A stretch of 64,000 nucleotides of DNA, taken from NCBI RefSeq assembly GCF_020184175.1, contig NC_065531.1:60528806-60592805 (forward strand), in the 5' to 3' direction. The DNA comes from Aphis gossypii. Lineage: Eukaryota; Arthropoda; Insecta; Hemiptera; Aphididae. The position numbers and the translations under genes are program-made. Under the pieces are notes generated by a model. The model was given only the letters and a program-made list of their open reading frames with translations, did no database searches and was not told where the DNA came from. Shown here piece by piece: positions 54,781-64,000 of the stretch (position 1 is its first letter; each line of letters starts with the position of its first letter).

Positions 54781-56400
54781 TTTTTTTATCGCAACCAAAA
54801 AAAAGTATGTATATATAGTATACGTATATATGATTTAATATTCATTTTCAAAAAAAGAAACATGTATACATTATTATTTAAGTGCAAAAAATAAAATGTG
54901 TATACTGTAATACTGTATACCAATTGTAAAAAAAATATAAATATTCTTGTTTATTGAATACCTATTTCAATATATATAATATATATAAATTTATATATTA
55001 TTATTATTATAGGAAACATAATTCATGAAATAATAACATTTAAATTTAATAATAATATAATTGTTATATAATATAGTTACATACACCAATAACTATACTA
55101 GAAAGCTAATAATGTAACAAGAAATAGAAATATGTAAAATATTTGTAATTTTGGAAAATCATGTGGTACTGTGAGAAATTTTGAGAAATGAGAATATGAG
55201 GAACGTAAAGCAATCTGTTGTGGATTCCTGGAACCGTGCAGAAGTGCTTCACACACGCACAAATATCATCTCGGTTTTGGCTCGGTGGTGGCGGAAAATG
55301 TCTTTTGAAAAGCTCTCTTTGCCGGAAATGTAAACGCAACGCAAAGGACCACGTACACAAAAAGGTCGTCCGCCAACCGACCCTTCGTCTTCTTATTCGT
55401 CTCCACACCACAGCGTGCTGGCCCGGAGGTATAAAGTTGTGCGTACAGAGCCGAAAAGGCCACCGGGCATCCGTTACGCGTTCGTAAGACGGGCATTGCG
55501 GCGATGGCGGGGGCAGAACGCGTATAAGGTTAACCGCAAACGGAAGTTTACGTCTTGGCGGCGGACGACAAGTTCTGCGCGTGTATGTATATAATGTATA
55601 CGTGTATCCGTGCGTATATGTGCGCATGTGTTTGGGTGTGTGTGTACGAGTGGGTGTACGCGCGCGCCTTTTCCCGTTTGATTTACGGATTCAAGTTTAA
55701 ATTGCGATTGTATTCCATTCCGCCAAGACCGTATAGCCGCCGCCGGACCTTATACCCCTTTCCTACGGTATTCAGATGGACCAAGAGAGCGAGAGGGGAC
55801 ACGTGCTTTGTTTTGGGAGACCAAGACTGAGACGACGACGACGACGACGACAACGTTAATGGTTTCGCCCGCTTCTCTCTGACCGACCTAAACTCTTGCT
55901 GTAGCTACTCTACGCACACACACACACACGTACACACGTACACTACTTCTGCCCACTCCGTCGCCACCACTCGTGGATCTTTATTTGAAACTTTGGTCCA
56001 CCGCATGGTCCACTGGGTAGTATAAGCTGCAGAGGTGGGGTATGCATGAGGTGGATGTCGACGACGACGACTTTCGGGTTAATTTGATAACGGCACATTA
56101 AAACTACATTTCCTGACCGACGGCTGGAAGAGACTGTGCGCATACTTCCTCCCCTAGCCGGTGGTGGGATGTGGTTAAAGAGTGGTAGGAGGTGAGGAGT
56201 GCAAGGGTTTCCTTTGGTATAATATGCGACGACGACGACGTCGTGCACGCCCGAAGAGATTACAATAATTGAAAACGTGTATATAATACAGTTTACCGTA
56301 TACATATATACATATGCGGAGAAGTTCTTACTACTTTACGGCCGGCCGTGCCATTACAATATAATACCGTCGCGGTAGAATATAAATTATAATTAAATAT
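54781..56400. other. AT-rich then CpG-rich noncoding stretch
   Basis: After AT-rich DNA to about 55190, a CpG-rich patch follows with (GAC)7 at 55831-55851 and a CA tract at about 55914-55929. The 173-codon minus frame at 55106-55627 has an ATG but no recognisable domain and competes with plus-strand frames. Confidence 0.4.
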
Positions 56401-57840
56401 ATTATACATATATATATATTACATGTAACGGTGTAATAATCGTTAACCGATGTTCGCATTCATATAATAATATTGTTGTGACGTCATTTCTAGGCCGACT
56501 TTACCGCCACGAAATTCCCCTCGTGATCTTTATTTATTTCATTTATAATGTACATAATATTGAGTTTTCTTTCATACCTCAAAATATTTATCTAATAACT
56601 CTAATTTATATTAAATTATAAGTTAAGTATAAGATAACATTTATTTTAAAACCACTTTTTAAATAACGATAAATGTTTTAATAATATTTAATAAATATAG
56701 AGAATAATATTATCAATGACTTACTTTTATATGATAATATTTCAATATTAACTTATAATAATCACTAAATGAAAATTCAACCTACTTTACTTCTATTGAA
56801 CATCATATTAATTACCTATATACTATCATATTACATTGGTAATTATAAATTATTAAAAAAACTACCTATTATATGATACAATACCATAACCTAAAATATT
56901 TTAAAACCTATGAAATGACCAATTCAAAAAAACTCACGAGTACTCACTACCCATTCTGAAAATAAAACGATAACCGTCCGTCTCGAATCTCGATTATTCA
57001 TCACATTCCTTTATTACATTTATTACAGTAAAAATTGGATTTCCATTAAAAAAAAACAACATAAATTAGGTCACTACATAACACTCATTAAGTAATACAA
57101 AAAAATCTCATTTGAGAACATTATATTTTAGTATACTTAAAAATTATTAGAATTTCAAAAAATGCATTATTTAAAGAAAAAGTGGAGGTGAGTGTGCTTT
57201 GTGAATTGTCTTATAAATGAAAAAATGGATGGGTCTATTTTATCAACGGTTTCAATTTGAATTTACAAAATATGAATGAGTATTAAAATATTATACGACA
57301 TAATAATGCGATAAACGAAATGCATTCAATAACGTCCAATAATATTGAACATAATATTTTATACGTTCTATCAAAAATCATCACACACGTTACGCAACTA
57401 AACTATTTTAATTAATTACTGGTATAATAAACTACCGATTCTATTACAAAAAAAGCATATAGATAAACACATAAATATAAAGAATTCCAAATAACGATCA
57501 TAGAGAAACGTACATACATATACTTTTTTATACATGTTTATATCTACAACAACAGCGATATTCAAACTGATACAATTGTAATGAGTCGTGAATATTATGT
57601 GTAATATGATACCTGATACATAGTGATATTAATGAAGTTATGGTGATAAGTGAAAGTGTAATGGTAAAAGCTTTTTATATGCTGTGTAAAAATTGACATC
57701 TGCAGTTTGACGTTGATCGAAAGAGTTAGTTTGAAAACTTACTTCACTACTATTTCTCGTTTGTCACGAATCATGATATTATAGGAATTATTAGGTACTT
57801 TTGAAATACCTACACATGGTTTCTAAGACGCCATAACTAA
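56401..57840. other. AT-rich stretch
   Basis: No frame, motif cluster or repeat of note. Confidence 0.55.
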
Positions 57841-59600
57841 ACATATATTTGTTCCTTGAAAAATGTGTACTTAATAAAATCCGACGACTGCGTATAATAT
57901 ACATTTGGGAATTGAAGCACCCTATCTGGCACCGCACCTACACGGTAGTTCCGGCACTGATTCGGATATATAGCAGGAGCGCTGTATACTTAAGGTCTCG
58001 ACCCTTGTCGTCGGTAACGATGTGTAGTGGCAGTGAGGAGGAGGGGGACACGAAAAAGTCAAAGGGATCATTAATAATAATAATAATAGGTAGGTTTTGT
58101 CGTATATGCGCACACGGCGGCCGTCGAGATTACATCTGTGTCCGATTTGCGGAATTATTATTATATTTTCGCGTTCAGGATTCGCGGACGGAGATTGAAA
58201 ATAACCCGCACCGGACGTTTACGACGACGGCTTCGCACACGCACCGCGGCCGTATAATATATAATATTATACTCCATTACCGCCGCCGCCGTATAGATTG
58301 GCAATTGGCATATACGGTGCACGCGGGGCTTTTAACCGCGTAACGCGCATAAAACACAAAGTACACGGTATTACGTTTCTGAGAAACATTGCGCGTTGGA
58401 AGGTTACCAAAACGAAAAATAAAAACCACATGTACACCGCACACAATGTAATAAACTGTATAGATATACTCTTAGAGTATGTGAATATCGGATCAGTTGC
58501 ATCCGCGGTCGTTCGTGACCACGCGCTCGCGGTTATTATTAATAATAATTATTATTATTATTATTGTAATTATATTATGCCACGATGACGATATTTATGT
58601 TATTTTACGATATCATTATTTAGCGTTATCATATTTAATCGTCCCGTTGGTCTGCTATCGACGGATCGGCGACGGTGCAGAAGTGTGAATAATAATAACG
58701 AAGTAATAATATTATAAAACATAACGATTAACGATAATCAATGCGACGAGAAGAACGACGTCGACAATGCCAACGACGATGGGATGGGGTGGGGGAAGAG
58801 AAATTTGTAATTTTTCTGGAACAAAAGTCAATTAAAAACGTCCTCGTCGTAACGGCCGCCCGCGCGTCATTTCGATCCTACAACAACAGCATCAGCGGTG
58901 CGTGTATTATATTGTAGCCCGCGACTGTGTGCGGTGTGGTCGTGTGGTACATGAATATAATATATATATATATATACGTGTACACGGGGACGACGCCCGC
59001 CGCCGCGCGTGGAATAGCGTCGGAATTACTGAAGGCGCCGGACCGGCGGCGCACTTTGGCCTCAGCCGGATTACTTTTCTTTTCTTATTTATACATGTAT
59101 ATATATATATATATATAAATATATACATCGTAGTTTTTTGTTACCCTCACATTTTCTTCTCTATACTCTTCACTTATTATTTTCTCTCCTTTCAAACGGA
59201 AAAAGGTTCTCTCGCTTTCCTCTTTATTTTCTTTTTCTTTCTCTTTTTTTCTATCTCTTTTTTACTGTGCAAGAAACGCAAAAAGTATTATTCGGCGCAT
59301 AAACTTGTTGGATTCGCACCCACACCCATACACACGCACACACACACACATCCAACAACAACAACATCGCCGATGTATCCACAACTATATATATATTACA
59401 TTATATTTCGCGCTGGCCAACTTTTGATTAAAAACTTTCGGGATCTTTTTTTTTTTATCGCCGTAAAATACAGACAGGAAGAAGAGCTGTCGTATATGCG
59501 GTCAACGAAAACGCCTTGAGAAAGTATTATTCAGTGGGACAAACCGGCGTTGTATAATATCGCGTGGTAAGGTGACAACTTACGAGGTGGAAGAACTACG
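57841..59600. other. CpG-rich patch with microsatellites
   Basis: CpG-rich segments at 57930-58330 and 58740-59060, and ATT runs at about 58540-58565. The 205-codon plus frame at 58902-59519 has low-complexity Tyr/Ile/Phe-rich composition and crosses T-rich and CACACA repeats. No gene supported. Confidence 0.4.
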
Positions 59601-61200
59601 AGTGTATAATTCGAATCTTGCACTCAATTATAACCTATAAATAATATATACATACATATTTAAAGTCTGAAAAGTTACCTTTATAAAAAGGTAAACGCAT
59701 TGGAATTTTTACACGGTAAGATTATTTATTTTTCTTCAAATGATTGATATATTTTACAATAATTATAATAAAAACTACCAATTTCATTCATTTACATGTA
59801 ATAGATTTTATCTTATGTTTAATATATACGTAATAATAAATTTGAATAATATTTTACTGGGAAATCACATTTTTAAAAACTGGTTAATTTTAGTATAAGT
59901 TTCCAACCACGACAGAATATTATAGAATCATTTGCATATACTAACAGTCAATATTTTAATAATAATTTGTTTTAATCTAAATCAAAAAAAATAATATAAC
60001 AGAATAAATTATACAACGAAAATTGTTTTGAAATAATGTATTTAAACAAGTGCTTGTTTCTTATAACATGTTTTTTAATACCACCTACTTAAATAAATTA
60101 TTTCGTAACGACTATAACGACCAAGGCAGATTTTTTTTACGGCCAAATTTATTGCCCCTAATAGACGCGCACGACGGAATCATTAAAAAAATTATTTAAT
60201 TACTCAAGTCATCATTGTCAGCATAACAACCAGTCAAGCTCAATTTGCTTGTTAAAATTTAAATGAATTACGGCCGACAAGGATGACGAAGAAAACGATC
60301 GTCACCGAAGCATATACGGCAGTGCGCGGCGTCATGTCAAAACACCGAATATAATATTAACCACATGCAGACATTATAACAAAACTGGTGAATGTAATTC
60401 CGTCGAAATACAAATAACAAATACCTATATTATCTGGTCAAATAATCTGGTCAATCAAAGGTTAAGAAAGAAGTTTTTTTTTTGAGATTCTCAACTCTAG
60501 TTACAATAAGAAATCATAACAGTTTTTTCGTCACCACATCAGCCACACCTTTCTCCGATATACTTCATCATGTTAGCTAAACTCTATAGGCTTTTGCGCG
60601 TGCATAACTTACTATCCCACGACCACCGTTGTGAAACGTATATAATATAGATGACTAATAATAGTGGACGCTCGCGCAGAAGAAGGGCATTTGGCACAAT
60701 CACAAAAACCGTAAAAAAAAAATCAAAAAAAAAAATTAGCGAACGTTTTGCAGTACCTTATTAGAGCAGCGGGAGAAAAATCGCAATGGACACGGAGAGT
60801 AGGAGAGATAGAGACGAAGAGACTTGCCAGAATGTCCTCCTATTAAGGATCGCTCGTAAATCTCTGACGAGCCCGCCGTTCTACATATAATACCGTCACC
60901 GCGCTGCTGGACGTGAAATATTCAAATATATAACCAGTTGCGATATATTACACATATACTACACGATATCCATATAAAATATACTAATATATGTACTGCC
61001 ATATACTACGCGGTACTACTGGTACTTGCAGGGTAGAGTACATGATATATATATATATATATATATGTATGTATTATATGTGAACATCCCGCGCTGATAG
61101 TGCAGCACATATATAATCACTCAATCTTAACTGCAAATGGAATATAGGCACGCCATTCTATTACAACCATTTGTTTAACGTTTTTATCGTTGTCTACTAC
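59601..61200. other. AT-rich noncoding stretch
   Basis: AT-rich with a moderately complex segment at 60120-60350 and an AT dinucleotide run at 61045-61066. No gene seen. Confidence 0.5.
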
Positions 61201-61791
61201 TGCGCGCAACTATATAATAATAATGTACGTCGAGTCTTCGGTGCGCTCAAAATTATTGGCCCGGTCATGCCAAAAACCGGAACGACATTATTGTTCCGAT
61301 GAGGAGGGATTGGCGGCGGCGATAAAGGCGCGACTCGGGTGAAGAAAAAAAGATACGCCTACCCATCGAGCGTTTGGCGTTTGGCAAAGGCTGACGCGAC
61401 GACGACCGTTGTGTTGTCACAGCTATATGCAGCCGTAGCAGCGACGGCCGGACTTGTTCGGACCAATAAAAATGATTTACGAAATCGCGGGACGGACGAC
61501 CGGAATAATATGCGCTCTCTTGGCAGCGCTCTCTTGATCCGGAAACTCTCGACTAAAAGCCCCACCGTGACGGGGGGTCTTAAAAATTAATTTTTTTCCC
61601 GTACACAATACATACAAGGCGATCATCGGAACTTTGATTTCCAACAGCATACACTGCACACGCATATATATATTATAAGTGTAAATATATGTACGCGGTG
61701 TATATTACACCAAATCGTCGCAACAACGACGATGACGACGGAAGAAGGGTCTTATCTGTCGATTCACCTCCGGTTACCGTTCCTCGCATAT

Positions 61792-61836
<45 letters not shown>

Positions 61837-62840
61837 TACTGCATGGAATAGTGTGGTGCTCATGGAGATGATCGTTAAGCGAGCACGGAAGCCAACAGAC
61901 CCCTACGTAGTGTATATACTCACAAATATAAACACAAGTGTTCCGCCTTGATTGTTTCGGTCGAGATTGACCGGCCCCCACCATAATACAAAATCGACTT
62001 TGCTGATAGAGGTGTGCAGCGGTGGTGTTAATGATCCTATTTTACACGCTCTCACCTAACCCGCAGGAAACGTTTACGCGACTACCGTCTCGAAGTCCTT
62101 CTCCGATAACGGTAAAGAGGGATGGTGGAGTGATGACCGCAACAACAGGACCCGAAAACGGTTTTGATCGCGCGCCGTGTGTAACGAATGTGTCCCTGGA
62201 GACATGGCGCACGCGAAGGTTCGAGTCGAGTCCACATCGTGGAGAGATTTTGATTAAAAGTATGTGCGACGGGGGAGTATACGGTGTATATATATGGAGT
62301 ATGATGTATAAAAATCTCCCAGCCCACCGTCGCTGCCGTTTATTTATATATATAGATATATTCGTTCAAAGAGAAAATTAAATAATAAAAAGAAAGCGAT
62401 ACTGCGAAAATGTTTAGCGGCAGGCGATTCTCGGAGTTTGCGCCCGTAAAAGAAAAAAGAGCGTATTTTTACTTATTTCTTTTTTGCTTATACTTTTTTT
62501 TTTTTTTTATTATCGGCAATAAAAGTGTGTCGGACGCGATAATCCTGCCGGAGAAGTCAAATCGCCGTGCGGTCGCGCGTTTATTTTTATGACGTCATCT
62601 TTGTCATTGGAGCCTAATGGAAAATTGGGCGTGGTTGGTTTTTTTCCCGATGGTACATCATATAATATATAATATAATAATATCGTGTATAATACACGAC
62701 GACGATGAAAATAATCATAATAATAACAACAACAACAACGAGCTCGCAGTATACGACGCCAAAGGCGATACTACGGTTAGGGGTGGATTCACTGTTGCCG
62801 CGTATACTCGCGCGTGAGGCAGTAATATATACTTGTTCAC
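61201..62840. other. CpG-rich patch
   Basis: CpG-rich with GAC/GAT units and a long AT dinucleotide run. Frames on both strands overlap (for example 61339-61590 against 61359-61565). None has a domain or good splice context. Confidence 0.4.
61799..61829. repeat. (AT)15 microsatellite
   Basis: About 31 bases of perfect AT alternation. Confidence 0.95.
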
Positions 62841-64000
62841 CTCAGTTAAAGAAGATAATATATAATATGTTATTCTTATGACAATTATATTCTTTGAAAT
62901 AAATGATTAGATTGTTTTTATTAAGTCCCGTAAATAAAATAAATTATACACGCAGCTATGAATATGTACTACGTACACATATAATAATATTATAATATAT
63001 GTACCTATATGCTTTTTATTAAAATAATACAAAAGTATTTAGGTCTCTTACGATAGATTAAATTTCACGACGCGTACACACTGCCGATTACAATTTGACA
63101 TTTTAGTTTTTTAAGTCCAAAAAAAGAATGTTTAACAATTATAATTATAAATATGTTACATAACACCTATGTATACAATACTTTACGTAAGATTAACTGC
63201 TGATCAATACATTGATATTAACACACACATAATTTTAAAGCCTATGGCTACAAACACACACTAATACACCATGTACAAGTAAGTTAGTTTACCTTAGACC
63301 TCAACACACTACTACTACTGGACTCCGTATGACGACGGTATAGCCATATAGTATATAGAACACAATATTTACAAGTTGTGAGTATAATTATTTGTAAGTA
63401 TTTAGTAAAACTTAATAGTAACTGAAATTTAATCTTATTTATTTAAATACATTTAATATTCTGATGTCTATACATCTACCCCATGGAACAATAATTTTAT
63501 CTATAGGGTCTTAAGACTCTCCCTAGATAACTTATATTTAACTGATCGTTCCCTCGACCACGTTACTTATGTATTATTTTTAATTCTGTTTTTATAATTT
63601 CTACAAAAACTTTATTGTCACAAAAACTTTAAATATACATTCGTAAAACTCTAGGAAGATTTCGTCGAGAGACCAGAGAGAGTTTTTGAGTGGTTTTGAT
63701 AAAACAAAATAAAAAACGTTAATCACTCTGAAACTGTGTTGCCCTTTGTCCTTCGAAACGTCTAAGTACTTCAGTCATTTTATTAATCGCTGCTCATTTA
63801 AACGTCGACTTTTAATTAGCCGTAAACTTCGGATAAAATGATCCACCTATACAGAGTATATACGAGACAGAGAACACCCGCCCGGGTCTTAAACTTTCTG
63901 AAGTATACACTTTGAATTCTGGAGATAATAATTCACTTGGAGAGCACTGACTTTTCCAGGGGGGTAAAGAGGTTAAAAAACCTTTCACCCGCCACTTAAT
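62841..64000. other. AT-rich, then repeat-poor edge block
   Basis: 62841-63400 is background AT-rich sequence. From about 63400 to the edge the sequence becomes balanced and repeat-poor, like the blocks at 31.4-33.1 and 51.8-54.8 kb, and may continue outside the window. Confidence 0.35.

Noticed and set aside
55106..55627. 173-codon minus-strand frame with an ATG
   Set aside because: No recognisable motif, a Tyr/Thr repeat start from TGTA repeats, and strong competing frames on the plus strand.
58902..59519. 205-codon plus-strand open frame
   Set aside because: Dominated by Phe/Ile/Tyr/Leu runs from T-rich and TATATA sequence and a CACACA stretch. No domain.
59575..59581. Another minus-strand GTAAGT site resembling the E1 donors
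   Set aside because: The phase-1 frame leading into it is closed by TGA without an ATG, so it does not supply a coding first exon.

Overview
The window reads as nuclear DNA of an insect, most likely an aphid. It is AT-rich, full of TATATA runs and of the short palindromic word TAGGTACCTA and its relatives, with scattered CpG-rich patches, di- and trinucleotide microsatellites and no bacterial-type gene packing. The aphid assignment is inference from sequence style, not from a match to a known gene.

Only one protein-coding gene is supported. It lies on the minus strand at the left edge and runs out of the window. A shared coding exon (56..348) has a good acceptor and donor and encodes a glutamine run followed by two zinc fingers (one C2HC, one C2H2). 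Two separate candidate first coding exons lie upstream on the minus strand, at 4090..4153 (E1b) and 12506..12635 (E1a). Both begin Met-Tyr-Ser/Thr-Ala, both end after one base of a codon (phase 1), and both have a GTAAGT donor. The shared exon begins with the two bases needed to complete that codon, so either can be spliced to it in frame, giving a junction L-P-L-P-G-M-S-L-E. This is the architecture of a transcription-factor gene with alternative promoters or alternative 5' exons. I do not recognise the gene. A much weaker third first exon (E1c) is possible at 24861..24903.

Layout: 349..4089 is the intron from E1b to the shared exon. 4154..7310 holds GC/CpG-rich blocks upstream of E1b, including a cluster of CAGGTG sites and an inverted pair of GGTTAATTG sites. 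7311..12505 is AT-rich intron. 12636..13500 is the CpG-rich 5' region of E1a. From there to 64000 I find no supported coding exon. That 50 kb alternates AT-rich filler with CpG-rich patches (about 16.3-17.8, 25.1-25.9, 30.4-30.9, 48.2-49.9, 55.2-56.4, 57.9-59.1 and 61.2-62.8 kb) and with three stretches of non-repetitive, unique-looking sequence (31.4-33.1, 51.8-54.8 and 63.4-64.0 kb) that are the best places to look for conserved enhancers. Two non-autonomous DNA transposons with terminal inverted repeats lie at 35036..35673 and 39032..39684.

Most long open frames in the window are chance readings through microsatellites or CpG-rich DNA, and many lack an ATG. I found no rRNA, tRNA, CRISPR array, prokaryotic operon or viral gene, and no new multi-gene system. 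The most interesting biology is the alternative 5' end of the zinc-finger gene and its large, apparently regulatory, upstream territory.
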